Shown here in pieces: positions 11,455-22,132 of a stretch of DNA of 64,000 bases. This stretch comes from Petunia secreta (lineage: Eukaryota > Streptophyta > Magnoliopsida > Solanales > Solanaceae): assembly GCA_029990175.1 (NCBI GenBank), contig JARKIP010000035.1:38268001-38332000 (forward strand). Direction: 5' to 3'. The translations under genes were made by a program, and so were the position numbers. The notes under the pieces were generated by a model, which was not told the DNA's origin, ran no database searches, and saw only the letters and a list, made by a program, of their open reading frames with translations. Positions within the stretch are counted from its first letter, which is position 1. Each line of letters opens with the position of its first letter.

Positions 11455-11620
11455 GTGTAGCTTGGCAAGCCGTCCTGTTTGGATGTGAAGCCAGCCCTTT
11501 TTGTAGGAAAAATTTGTTTCCATAAGCAAATTTACTAGTTGCGTAGCTTTGCAAGCCGTCCTTCTGGATGTTGAAGTCAGCCCCTTTCATGGCAAGCCGT
11601 CCTTCGGGATGTTGAATCCA
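11455..11620 (+). repeat. Threefold degenerate repeat in the EPRV1 leader (unit 2/3)
   Basis: Same three-copy motif as at 5541-5708, slightly diverged. It lies between the poly(A) signal and the primer-binding site, the part of caulimovirid leaders that is usually highly structured. Confidence 0.7.
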
Positions 11621-11706
11621 TTAAAGGCTTTAGTAGGATAACCTCTTGTGTCTATGGTATAGTCGGCTTACTTGTCCTTACTTGCTCCTAATAAGTAATA
11701 ACTACT

Positions 11707-11718
11707 TGGTATCAGAGC
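11707..11718 (+). promoter_or_regulatory. EPRV1 unit 3 primer-binding site (initiator tRNA-Met)
   Basis: TGGTATCAGAGC is the complement of the 3' end of plant initiator tRNA-Met. It lies about 100 bp upstream of the movement-protein ATG at 11817. It marks the conventional start of the circular genome map. Confidence 0.85.
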
Positions 11719-11816
11719 CAGACCATCCATCTTCGGAGGGAGGAACATTTTAGTAAATTAAGTCTGAGTCATTTCCGTCGTCCTCCAGCTCTACAAATAA
11801 CCTAGCTAAAGTAAAT

Positions 11817-12226
11817 ATGTCTTCGAGTCATTCCAAAACCCTGTCCAGTAAATATGGATATCTTTATGAAGTAGATATATAACAAGATGAAAATAAAGTG
11901 TCTTCTACTAAATTACCTCTAATAAATCCATATTCTGCTTTTGCCAAAAGACATGCTCTCCGTTGTCACAAACTCGTTCTTTAGTCCGGCAGAAACAAAA
12001 AATTGTAAAAGAATATATTGCTGCCTCTAAACTTGACCAGCTTCCTATTCTTGCTACACAGGAGGAACAATTCATAACTCTTCAATTCACAGAGGATTTT
12101 CCTAGACCATGGAAAAATCATGGTTTTACCCATATCCACTTTGGTGCCATAAGAGTTGCCCTGAGATATCATGGAAGAAAAGGCCAACCCGTTGTTTTTG
12201 CCTTTCTCTTCTTGAAGCAACTTTAA
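11817..12226 (+). pseudogene. EPRV1 unit 3 movement-protein N-terminus, fused to coat by deletion
   Basis: The frame starts MSSSSHSKTLSSKYG and is stopped by a TAA near 11878 and a TAG near 11982. It then runs through HFGAIRVALRYHGRKGQPVVFAF, the start of the cell-to-cell movement protein. At about 12214 it jumps into coat sequence (EATLNWQSENAV). Compared with unit 4, about 1.2 kb (near 18505 to 19720) is missing, with a few bases of shared sequence (TTGA) at the joint. Confidence 0.8.
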
Positions 12227-14006
12227 ACTGGCAATCTGAAAATGCAGTGTGTAAAAATAAAGTCTTAAACATCATTGGCACTACCATAAAAAATGTGCCT
12301 CACATACAAAAAAAGGTGATGAGCAAGGTGGAAACAATCGGGAAAAAGGTGGACCAGACAACACCTCAGGATGCAGGATTAATTAAAAGCCCTGGAACTC
12401 AGATTAAAAATCTACAATATGAGCTTTGTCCACCAGGAACATCACTTTTCCATCTTTTCCAGCAACAACAAAGAGAAATGGCTTCCATCAAAGAACAAAT
12501 CCAACTTCTGAGAACTGGTCAGTTCGAGTCAAGAGCCTCAAGTTGTTCTTCAAGACCTACTGTATTCCCAATGTCCGCACAATCATATTTCCCACCAAAA
12601 ATAGACTATTCCTTTTCAAATTTTCCAGTTACCACACAAGAATCTGCCTCTTTTCCCGACCTCCAAAAGATGAACCTGAAGTTGATGTTGTAAAAATGGT
12701 TTGGGAAAGAAAAGATGCTCTTGCAACCCAAAAACAACCCAAGAAAAGAAGAGATTCAGAAGAAAGCTCAAAAAGCTCTAACTCAAAAAACCTGATGATC
12801 TCTAATAAAAAAATTCCAGACTTCTATGTTGCACAACCAAAGAATATCAAAGATGAAACCAACAGTCAGGAGTTCGAATCTCAAAATTCATCAAATGATG
12901 ATTCTCTAGAAAAAAGCTCTCAATCATGTGATGAATCCACTCTGGACTCATCAGATGTAGAAGATCAACCCCCGATCTTCATGAATTATCCTGGAGACCA
13001 GAAGTTTGTGAAGCAGATGAAGAACGATATGGCGTGGCAGATGAACCAATTCCAGATTGAAGGCGAGAACCTGTCACAATCAAAGCAGTCGGAACTGGTT
13101 TCCATACTTTCACCCTTGATGAAATTAAAGTTTCAAGATGACCACAAACGATCCAAGACTTCTATACTGGGATGGTCACCAAAATCTGGTGGAACGTGAA
13201 AAATATCTCATCTTGTCAAAGTTCACTTCGCGACTCTCAGGACTTCTCAGAGATTGGTGGAATTCACTTAGGATATATGATAAAAATCTATTTCTTACTT
13301 CCCAAAATTTCGCCTTCAATATCAGAATCCTCCATGAAGTTTGCTGTGGAGATTCAGGCCAAAGACATGAAAAGCTCAGGAGGCGGTTCTTTGAAATGAA
13401 GTGTGTCTCATTCGAGCGAAACGCCATTGATCAACACTTCCAAAAAATGGCGAAAATATATTTTAAAATTGGAGGAGATATCAATCTAATACAAGCCTTT
13501 GTTTTATCTCTTTCAAAGATATTAACAAGCCGAACCATGACCCTCATTGAAGAAAATTCCAATCAATAACAGTACCACAAGTCGGCTACATAAGGCAAAA
13601 GATCTTTATTGCCTTGGATGATATTTGTACCAAAAGATCTGCGTTGAAGCAAATCATCAAAAATAATCCGACGCTTGATAAAGCCTGTCGCAAGAATGAT
13701 CTGCTTACCAGAGCAGTTACCAGATCAAACTGCTCTTACCGAACACCAAGTAGGAGAAAGAAATTCAAAAGATTCAGATGGCTAAGAATTCCAGATGCGA
13801 GATCCAAAGCTAGGAAACGTACAAGGTATTTTCGGAGGAGAAGGCCAGGAAACTCTTAAAAGCCCAGACGATGCTGTATTTGTCACAAAATTGGACATTA
13901 TGCAAGAAATTTCCCTCAATCCAGAAAAGCTGTCAAGATGCTTGAAAAATTAAAGATTACACCGGAATCCATCTCCGGGAAGAAAAGGATCTTGAATCAG
14001 TCTTTT
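12214..14006 (+). pseudogene. EPRV1 unit 3 coat-protein region
   Basis: Same domain order as unit 2 (linker, Ser-rich segment, coat core, basic tail, zinc knuckle) with the same frameshifts. Differences from unit 2 include a TAA within the first coat frame near 12691, TGG instead of TGA near 13035, and an additional TAA at about 13857 before the knuckle. The knuckle again ends HYARNF, so the last zinc ligand is lost here too. Confidence 0.75.
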
Positions 14007-14635
14007 CAGCAGATGATGAGCCTACGGAAGAAGCTCTTTTCTCCTTGGATATATATGAAGATTACAGTGATGATCACTATCAAATTTCAGAACCAGCAGC
14101 AAAAGCTCGTGAAGAAATTGATGCTATTATGATTATCCCTCAGGTGGAACACAAAGTCTATACATCTAAGGTGGATAAACCCATTCAGGTTATTGCTTTT
14201 ATGGGCAACAGAGCTACTTGTTCACTGATGAATCCAATCGTTCTTCCTGATGACCAATGGGTGCTGCATTTCAAAGACTTTAATACTGCATCAAATAAAT
14301 TCTTAAACACCACATTCATTACCAAGCACCCCATCACGATGGAGTTCTTCCCAGGATTAAAATTCAGAACCAAATTAATAGGGTCTGATGTACCGGGAAA
14401 AGATCTTATTGTAGGTTTTGATATCTACACACAACTGAAAGATCAGCTTCAAATCAGAGCTAATGGGATAACATTCAAAAAGCAGTTCAAGCCATATTCA
14501 GAAATCCCAAGGTTATTTAAGATTACAGATGATGAGCTAGTCAAGGAAATTGAACAACAACTTGTGGAAAATTCATGTGCTGAGTCTCACAAAGATTTCA
14601 TGAAGAAGTGCGAAAGCCCTTTACGGAAAATTTAA
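14007..14635 (+). pseudogene. EPRV1 unit 3 aspartic protease region
   Basis: Nearly identical to the unit 2 protease. The active-site segment reads FMGNRATCSLM: the shared NR change plus an extra Asp-to-Gly that is private to this unit. The frame ends on TAA at 14633-14635, the same stop as unit 2. Confidence 0.7.
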
Positions 14636-16046
14636 GAATTCTTCATCAGACTACCTTTCAAAAAAAATGAAAATATCAATCCCACAAAGGCAAGTCATTC
14701 AGGCATGAATCCAGAACAGTTGCAATTGGCACAAAAGGAGTGCGATGAATTCTTAGAGTTTGGTCTGATCGAACTTTCAGACTCTCAATGGGCTTGTGAA
14801 GTATGCTATGTCAACAAGAAAGCTGAGCAGATAAGAGGTAAACTCAGATTAGTCATTAATTATCAACCTCTTAACCATTTTCTCCAAGATGACAAATTTC
14901 CTACTCCAAATAAACTCACCCTTTTCTCACAATTAGCCAAAGCCCAATATTTTTCCAAGTTTGATCTTAAGTCAGGACTTTTGCAAATAGGAATCTACCC
15001 TGAGGAAAGAGCCAAAACAGGTTTTTGCATCCCTGACCATCATTTCCAATGGAAAGTTATTCCTTTTGGATTAAAAACTGCACCATCCCTATTCCAAAAA
15101 GCCATGATAAAAATATTCCAGCGCATCCTCCATACTTCACTTGTTTATATTGATGATATTTTACTATTTAGTGAAAAAATGGAGGTACACATAAACCTAC
15201 TCCATCAGTTTGAGTCATTAATATCACAATACGGGATTATGCTCTCAGCAAAGAAAATGGTTCTTGCAAAAAATGAAATTGATTTTCTCGGAATGCATTT
15301 TGTTCAAGGAGCATATAGCCCAGGACCCTATATCTGTCAGAAATTGCTCAAATTTCGGGACACAAATGTCACCACAAAGCAAATCCAGCAATTTGTAGGT
15401 TTGATAAATTATGTAAGAGATTATTTTCCCAAATGTCTCTGCATATATTTCTCCACTCACAAAAATGCTGAAGAAAAATGCTCACCCATGGGGAAAGAAG
15501 CAAGACAAAGCCATCAGGCAAATAAAAGAAATTTCCAAAGACGTCATAGCACTCTACATCTCTTCCGATGGAAAGAAAATATTACAGACTAATGCTAGCA
15601 ATGAATATTGGAGTGCAGTCCTTTTTTAAGGAAAAGATGGCCAGAGAAATATCTGTGGATACGCCAGTGGAAAGTTCAAGGATGTCGAACAACATTACCA
15701 TTCAACCTTCAAGGAAATTCTTGCTGTAAAACATGGGATCAAAAAATTCAACTTCTTCCTTATCTACACAGTGTTCTTGATTGAGATAGACATGAAAGCA
15801 TTTCGCAAGATGATCTAGATAAATACAAAAATTATCCCAAATCCTCAGATTCTCAGATGGGCACAGTGGTTTTCCCCTTACAAATTTCAAGTTAAACACC
15901 TTAAAGGGAAGGAAAATGTTCTGGAGGACTTTTTATCTAGGCCAGAGGAATTTTCAAAAAGGTTTTCCCCGGAGCAGACAAAGCTAAAAAAAACAAAATT
16001 AACCAGCTTTTTATGCTTACAGGAACACCAGGATCAAGTTTATTGA
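14636..16046 (+). pseudogene. EPRV1 unit 3 reverse transcriptase-RNase H
   Basis: RT keeps YIDDILLFS, but PFGLKTAPS is preceded by Ile rather than Met. The frame break within CCCAAATG (near 15428), the TNAS in RNase H and the TAG at 15816-15818 are all shared with unit 2. A TAA at 15627-15629 is private. The region ends on TGA at 16044-16046. Confidence 0.8.
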
Positions 16047-16432
16047 AACAGGAAGATTATCCCCAGAGCTCTTCAATCTTACAAATCCATTTGACCCAGT
16101 TGGTATGAAAATTCAGACTTTCCTTTGTATGCTGCGATCACATAAAAACATAAACTTTGAGGCTCAATAGCTAAATACATGGCAATTGAATCATAAGCCG
16201 AGATCATAAAGAGCATACCGCGAGTAGGAAGAGGAAAGCAAAATAAGCTACTAACAAAACTTCCGGCTTCAAGGAGCAAGTTACCACTATTCACTCCTGA
16301 GATGAACAAGAGAAATTCTGAAAGAGGGCTGGAAGAAGCCCGTTAAGTTAGGCAAGAGAAGCTAGAAAGTCCGGTCTTCCAAAGAGGGAGTTAACCTAAA
16401 GAGAAGAGAGTTCAGTCTATCCAGGACCTTCT

Positions 16433-16957
16433 ATGAACTTCAAGTTTTTCAGGTTATATGGAGGATCGATTCTGAAGTCATTCGGAGTCCATCCAAATTA
16501 TCCGTTTTGCCATGTCTTTATTGCGCAGGCCAATGATTTTCCTCAAGAGCTTTTATGATTTTTCTGGTATCTATGTCACCAGTACTATATTTTTATGGAG
16601 TTCAAGTGCAACGTGTTCCAGAAATTCTATGATCTTGTACCTGCTCTCAAGACAGTTTTATTATGGTTCAAGCCAAGAAGCTATTGGATGAAGTGTTTTA
16701 AAGACTCCTATGAAATGAAGATATTTATGTTCCATCGGCCCGTAAAAATTTTCAATGATAAAGTCCAGGCGCAAGCGGAAGAAACGTTTTGGTCTAAGTT
16801 ACCAGTCTCCATTTTATCCATGGATGAAGAATATAGTGAAGCTCAAAGAATTATCTTCCAGCAAAACAAGTGCATCCCAAAAGAGATTTGGCCAAAGGAG
16901 CGAGCACCTTGGAACTACAATGATAATTATCTCACTGGGAGAGAGTCCAAAAAGTAG
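16433..16957 (+). pseudogene. EPRV1 unit 3 ORF2-like protein, one in-frame stop
   Basis: Copy of 10146-10670 at the 6287-bp offset, with the same in-frame TGA at 16556-16558. The downstream 120 codons (16595-16957) appear identical to unit 2. Same uncertain assignment. Confidence 0.55.
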
Positions 16958-17472
16958 CAAAGGAATACAAGCCGTCGATAGAGGTCAGACGAGACTTAAT
17001 CACCGAAAAAAGTTACAACAATGAAATTTAGCCTTCCACCACCACTTCCCAAGCATTACTACACTAGATGACTGAAAAGAAGCTTGAATGAAAACGAAAA
17101 GATTATGCGAGGATTTTAACACATCATCAGTGTTAATTCTGGTTTAATCCTCCATTACCCACTAAAAAACACCAAAACTTGCCTACCCAGAAAAAGCCGA
17201 GAATTTCCTTATTTCCATACCCCCACGGGACCGGCTTTCTCAAGGTTATCACATGCTCCCTCATTCTTGCACATGGTTTGTCGTGGATAAAGACGGACTT
17301 CAGAAGCTTTCACATGGAGCGACATGTATATAGTAGCTGTTTTATATGGTGTTCACATGCTTAGGGTTGTATTTTAGTTATTTATCATAGGGTCTTCACA
17401 TGTTTATGGGACCCACTTTGTAGATAGGTTTTCCACATCATCTACGTTTGTTTTTAGTAGTCTCCTGACTCC

Positions 17473-17480
17473 TATATAAA
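17473..17480 (+). promoter_or_regulatory. EPRV1 unit 3 TATA box
   Basis: TATATAAA followed by AATAAA at 17550-17555, as in units 1 and 2. Confidence 0.65.
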
Positions 17481-17549
17481 GGAGACCTTATAGTACTTAG
17501 AAATCATCTAGCAATTATCTAGCGCTCGTTGTAAATGTTTGTGTCTTTT

Positions 17550-17555
17550 AATAAA
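17550..17555 (+). terminator. EPRV1 unit 3 poly(A) signal
   Basis: AATAAA about 70 bp downstream of the unit 3 TATA box. Confidence 0.55.
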
Positions 17556-17741
17556 TTGTGTCTTTCAAAAAAATATGTCTTTCTAAATTTCTCTGGTGTT
17601 CTTTCTTTCGAAATGGATGGACCGACTGGTCCTTAAAGATAAATATGGAGTAAGTATATTCTAAGAAAGTTAGCTTATTATCGTACAAGAGTTTACTAAG
17701 TCCAATAGCTAAAGTTGGTTATGGTGCAAAGTTTTCTGAGT

Positions 17742-17907
17742 GTGTAGCTTGGCAAGCCGTCCTGTTTGGATGTGAAGCCAGCCCTTTTTGTAGGAAAACT
17801 TTGTTTCCATAAGCAAATTTACTAGTTGCGTAGCTTTGCAAGCCGTCCTTCTGGATGTTGAAGTCAGCCCCTTTCATGGCAAGCCGTCCTTCGGGATGTT
17901 GAATCCA
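17742..17907 (+). repeat. Threefold degenerate repeat in the EPRV1 leader (unit 3/4)
   Basis: Third occurrence of the leader repeat block; near-identical to 11455-11620. Confidence 0.7.
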
Positions 17908-17993
17908 TTAAAGGCTTTAGTAGGATAACCTCTTGTGTCTATGGTATAGTCGGCTTACTTGTCCTTACTTGCTCCTAATAAGTAATAACTACT

Positions 17994-18005
17994 TGGTATC
18001 AGAGC
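17994..18005 (+). promoter_or_regulatory. EPRV1 unit 4 primer-binding site (initiator tRNA-Met)
   Basis: TGGTATCAGAGC, 99 bp upstream of the movement-protein ATG at 18104; same arrangement as 11707-11718. Confidence 0.85.
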
Positions 18006-18103
18006 CAGACCATCCATCTTCGGAGGGAGGAACAGTTTAGTAAATTAAGTCTGAGTCATTTCCGTCGTCCTCCAGCTCTACAAATAACCTAGCTAAAGTA
18101 AAT

Positions 18104-19590
18104 ATGTCTTCGAGTCATTCCAAAACCCTGTCCAGTAAATATAGATATCTTTATGAAGTAGATATATAACCAGATGAAAATAAAGTGTCTTCTACTAAAT
18201 TACCTCTAATAAATCCATATTCTGCTTTTGCCAAAAGACATGCTCTCCGTTGTCACAAACTCGTTCTTTAGTCCGGCAGAAACAAAAAATTGTAAAAGAA
18301 TATATTGCTGCCTCTAAACTTGACCAGCTTCCTATTCTTGCTACACAGGAGGAACAATTCATAACTCTTCAATTCACAGAGGATTTTCCTAGACCATGGA
18401 AAAATCATGGTTTTACCCATATCCACTTTGGTGCCATAAGAGTTGCCCTGAGATATCATGGAAGAAAAGGCCAACCCGTTGTTTTCGCCTTTCTCTTCTT
18501 GATACTAGATATTATGAGTACCAACATGCAAACCTGGGAACTGCAGAACTTACTTTAAATGCCGGGACAGTCGTTGTTACTATATTTCTAAACTTTAATA
18601 TGTCCCTGTACGACCCTTACCTCACTGAAGCTTTAAAACTCCATGTTCAAATACAAGGAGCCCCACAAGCCAGAGATGCTATTCAAGCTACTCTTTATTA
18701 TGAAATGGCTTGCCGTGTTCAAAATCATGCCATGGATCTCTCCCTTCCAGGAGGAGAAAATGCTTTTCTCTTAAATATTGATGCCACAAAAGGAACCACC
18801 ATGTGCACCCAAATTCCCAGACAAATACCTCGTAATGAGTTAGTCAAAATCCTTCCTGATTCCTACATCACAAACTATGAAAAATTTCGAAAACAAACTG
18901 AACAACTTCAATCCACTGAACCAACCTTCACCAAAAGAAATGATAAAACTGTATCCATAAGATTTGACTACTCTCACCTTAAAAAATCCAACAAAACAGC
19001 CTTCTCATTCCAAATGATCCAACCAAAACATGAGCCTTACTTTTTGTACCATAATTCCAACTGGTATTATGAGTATACTATGGAAGAAAAAAACTGGATC
19101 CAATACTTCAACAAAGAAGGACATGATGTAAGGTGATTTAAAGATCCCTTTACGGGACACTATCCATGGAAAATTGAATGCAATTGTCAAGTATGCTTAG
19201 AAGAGCCCAATGGTGAATTAAATAAATACTGGGATTGGAGTAATTCACAGCATCTCAAAGAAAAGGAGGCCAAATTGAAAAATAAGAAAAAGAAGAAAAA
19301 CAGATGCAAATCTTCTGAAGCTCAATTTCGGAAAAAATATGAGGAAGGAGATCCATCGATTGGTTCTTTGAGCCGTCTAGGAAAATATGAATTTTTTGTT
19401 TGTTACAAGCCCCAAGAATGGCCATCCTTACCAGAAAATTACACCCCGAGTTGGGAAGATAAAGATCTACCATCTCCCCAAAACATGTCCTAATCATCTG
19501 CCCAAAATATCCCATCCACTCAAAAAAATCACTCGCTCACAAAACTCCAAAAGTCACAAACCCACAAATATTCATGTTAAGCCCTTCTAG
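18104..19590 (+). pseudogene. EPRV1 unit 4 movement protein (the only long copy in the array)
   Basis: The frame opens at ATG 18104 (MSSSSHSKTLSSK) and is interrupted by TAA near 18166 and TAG near 18269. It continues through RVALRYHGRKGQPVVFAF, changes frame near 18505, and is open from there through LTLNAGTVVVTIFLNFNMSL to 19136. This is the 30K-superfamily movement-protein core that modifies plasmodesmata. TGA at 19134-19136 is followed by a Lys-rich segment (KNKKKKKNRCKSS, about 19279) and a further stop near 19491. Units 2 and 3 have lost most of this region. Confidence 0.75.
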
Positions 19591-20567
19591 CTCCAGTTAT
19601 GATCAAGATTTTCCTTCACTTCAACCTTTTGAAAAAGAGGGTATAAGCCATGTTCCGAAAATTTCAAAGAAAAATATTGTGCTACCTTCTAGAGAAAAAC
19701 CCCCAACAAGTGATATTGAAGCAACTTTAAACTGGAAATCTGAAAATGCAGTGTGTCAAAATAAAGTCTAAAACATCATTGGCACTACCATAAAAAATGT
19801 GGCTCACATACAAAACAAGGTGATGAGCAAGGTGGAAACAATCGAGAAAAAGGTGGACTGGACAACATTTCAGCAAAAACCAAATTAATAGGGTCTGATG
19901 CACCGGGAAAAGACCTTATTGTAGGTTTTGACATCTACAGACAACTTAAAGATCGGCTTCAAATTAGAGCTAATGAGATAACATTTCAAAACGCAGTTAA
20001 AGCCATATTCAGAAATCCCAGGGTTATTCGAGATTACAGGTGATGAGCTAGTCAAGGAAATTGAACAAAAACTTGTGGAAAATTCATGTGTTGAGTCTCA
20101 CAAAGATTTCATGAAGAAGTGCGAAAGCCCTTTATGGCAGAACAAAAAATTCTTCATCAGACTACCTTTAAAAAAGAATGAAAATATCAATCATTAAGGT
20201 TAGCTTGAACACGCCAATCCACTCTGGACTCATCAGATGTAGAAGATCATATTCCCAAAGAAGATCCACCCCCGATCTTCATGAATTATCCAGTGAACCA
20301 GAAGTTTCTGAAGTAGATGAAGAACGAGATGGCATGACAGATGAACCAATTCTAGAAAGAAGGCGAGAACCTGTCACAACCAAAGCTGTCGGAACTGGTT
20401 TCCTTACTTTCACCCTTGATGATATCAAAGTTTCAAGATGGCCACAAAGGATCCAAGACTTCTATACTTGGATGGTCACAAAAATTTTGGTGGAACGTGA
20501 AAAATACCTCATCTTGTCAGAGTTCACTTCGCGACTCTCAGGACTTCACAGAGATTGGTGGAACCTG
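19574..20567 (+). pseudogene. EPRV1 unit 4 scrambled coat and protease fragments
   Basis: Three blocks are out of genome order: coat N-terminus (19574-about 19870), a protease-to-RT-spacer piece (about 19870-20195, matching 8080-8385), then a step back to the coat Ser-rich region and core (about 20210-20567, matching about 6650-6980). The last block keeps bases missing from units 2 and 3 (after GTAGAAGATCA near 20247), so it derives from a less-deleted relative. EPRV similarity ends at about 20566, where the inverted repeat begins. Confidence 0.7.
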
Positions 20568-21095
20568 TCAGTTGCATTTTTCTCCCTCTAGGAGGTATGT
20601 GTCTTCTTTTGTGCTCTTAGATGTCTAGTCTGGATAGCCCTAAACCTAGTATGTTGGTAGTCAGCTGTAATTTCTTTTTTTACAGCTTAGAGATATCATT
20701 ATGTTTGTACTTTTTTCTAAGTCTTGTTATTATTTATAAATTGAATTATATTTATTTTTCTAATTTAATTGATAAAGGTTAGCCCGACGGGTCTAAGGAA
20801 GGATGTCGGGTGCCCGCATGGCCTAACCGAAATTCGGTTAGTCCGTGCGGGCACCCGAAATCCTTCTCTAGACCCGTCGGGCGAACCCTTACCAATTAAA
20901 TCAGGAAAATAAATATAACAATTTACAAATAAGGACAAGACTTAAAAAAAAAACACAGACATACTGATACCTCTAAGCTGTACAAAAGAAATTACAGCTG
21001 ACTACCCAACATACTAGGTTTAGGGCTATCCAGACTAGACATCTAAGAGTACAAAAGAAGACAGATACCTCTTGAAGGGAGCAAAGTGCAACTGA
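20568..21095. repeat. Long imperfect inverted repeat (about 264-bp arms)
   Basis: The left arm starts TCAGTTGCA and the right arm ends TGCAACTGA. Arms pair through GGTAT...CTTCTTTTGT, the segment TCTAGTCTGGATAGCCC and ACAGCTTAG, and close in a GC-rich centre (GCCCGACGGGTCT / AGACCCGTCGGGC) around AACCGAAATTCGGTT near 20831. I see about one mismatch in ten. The right arm runs on into the tandem-repeat DNA; the left arm abuts EPRV1. No target duplication was found. It may be a foldback element or two LTR ends joined head-to-head. Confidence 0.8.
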
Positions 21096-21477
21096 AATAA
21101 TAACCAATAAACTGGTGGCCATTCGGAATAAAAGTTGGCTCACCTTGACAGCTGAAGTCGTCTTCGCTCCTTCACAACGTGGCAAACTTAATGTTGGAGC
21201 GAACCTGTCGAAACAAAATAGACAGACAAGAAACAAACAACAAACAAGGGTGAGTCAAAAGGACTCAATAAGTGGGGCAGACTAGCCACCTCAAAGGATA
21301 GGATAGCTAGCCAGGGAGGAGAAACAGATAAACAAAATTCCTCTTATTTAAATTATAAAGAGGCAGAGTCAGATAATAACTAGAAACACGTATGGAATGA
21401 CAAACTCATCAACAACCAGGAACGTAAGATAACCAAAAATATAGGTATCCCGAACTCATCAACAATCAGGAATAAAT

Positions 21478-21608
21478 CCTGTTGCGCGCGCCCAACCCGA
21501 TCCATATATTCATCCTGTTGCGGCGTGCAACCCGATCCATATATTTATACCATTGCGGCGTGCAACCTGATCCATATATTTATACCGTTGCGGCGTGCAA
21601 CCCGATCC
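21478..21608. repeat. Tandem repeat, about 36-bp unit (GCGGCGTGCAACCCGATCC)
   Basis: About four consecutive units of GTTGCGGCGTGCAACCCGATCC followed by ATATATTTATACC, with point differences. Each unit contains the near-palindrome GTTGCGGCGTGCAAC. Confidence 0.8.
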
Positions 21609-21705
21609 CCGCAACCCAGAATACGAGCCAAAAATATATAGGCAAATAAGTAATGCACGTAGAAGCAGAACAGTAGTTATGTACCACAAGTCTACACAAT
21701 GGTAT

Positions 21706-21780
21706 GAAATGAAATGAAATTAAATAAAATAAAATGAGATGAAATAAAATGAAGTGAGATGAAATGAAATGAAATATGAT
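21706..21780. repeat. AAATG/AAATA-type microsatellite
   Basis: An imperfect pentanucleotide repeat of GAAAT, AAAAT and GAGAT units. It gives a spurious Phe/Ser/His-rich open frame on the minus strand. Confidence 0.8.
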
Positions 21781-21814
21781 GCAAAGGGTCACATGTGCCC
21801 GTAATCCCAGCCCC

Positions 21815-22132
21815 AAAGCGGAATACTCCTGGATTCGAGGGGAATCCAATCTGATAACTAACTCGAACGGAATACTCCTGCTCCTGGGGCGGAATACTCC
21901 TGCACCCAATATAATATAAACCAGAGGCGGAATACTCCTGCACTCTCCTGGGGCGGAATACTCCTGCACCCGATATAATGTAAAGCTGAGGCGGAATAAT
22001 CCTGCACTCAGTATCTGACATAAGAGAGGAATACTCCTGCTCCTGGGGCCGAATCCTCCTACCCTCAATATGATACAATGGAGTGGAATCCTCCTGCTCC
22101 TGGGGCGGAATACTCCTGCACCCAATATGATA
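21815..22132. repeat. Minisatellite with GGCGGAATACTCCTGCACCC core
   Basis: About nine degenerate copies of GCGGAATACTCCTGC(A/T)C, often preceded by CTCCTGGGG, are separated by 15-30 bp of variable AT-rich sequence. Minus-strand open frames here repeat IPPQEQEYS-like peptides; they follow from the repeat and are not genes. Confidence 0.8.

Larger units (their letters stand above)
4711..20567 (+). mobile_element. EPRV1: tandem array of endogenous florendovirus/petuvirus-like pararetrovirus
   Basis: Four head-to-tail units are visible: unit 1 (4711-5780, 3' end only), unit 2 (5781-11700), unit 3 (11701-17987) and unit 4 (17988-20567, rearranged). Units 2 and 3 match base for base over long stretches at a constant offset of 6287 bp. 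The order movement protein, coat, protease, RT, RNase H, second ORF, TATA box, poly(A) signal, leader, initiator-tRNA primer site is that of Caulimoviridae. There is no integrase and there are no LTRs. One polyprotein plus a downstream second ORF best fits florendoviruses (an assignment from memory of the family). Restoring the movement-protein segment kept only in unit 4 to the 6287-bp unit gives about 7.5 kb, a normal caulimovirid genome size. Confidence 0.85.

Noticed and set aside
11707..11718. TGGTATCAGAGC as part of a tRNA gene
   Set aside because: Only the tRNA 3'-end complement is present; it is the reverse-transcription primer site, and no tRNA cloverleaf surrounds it.
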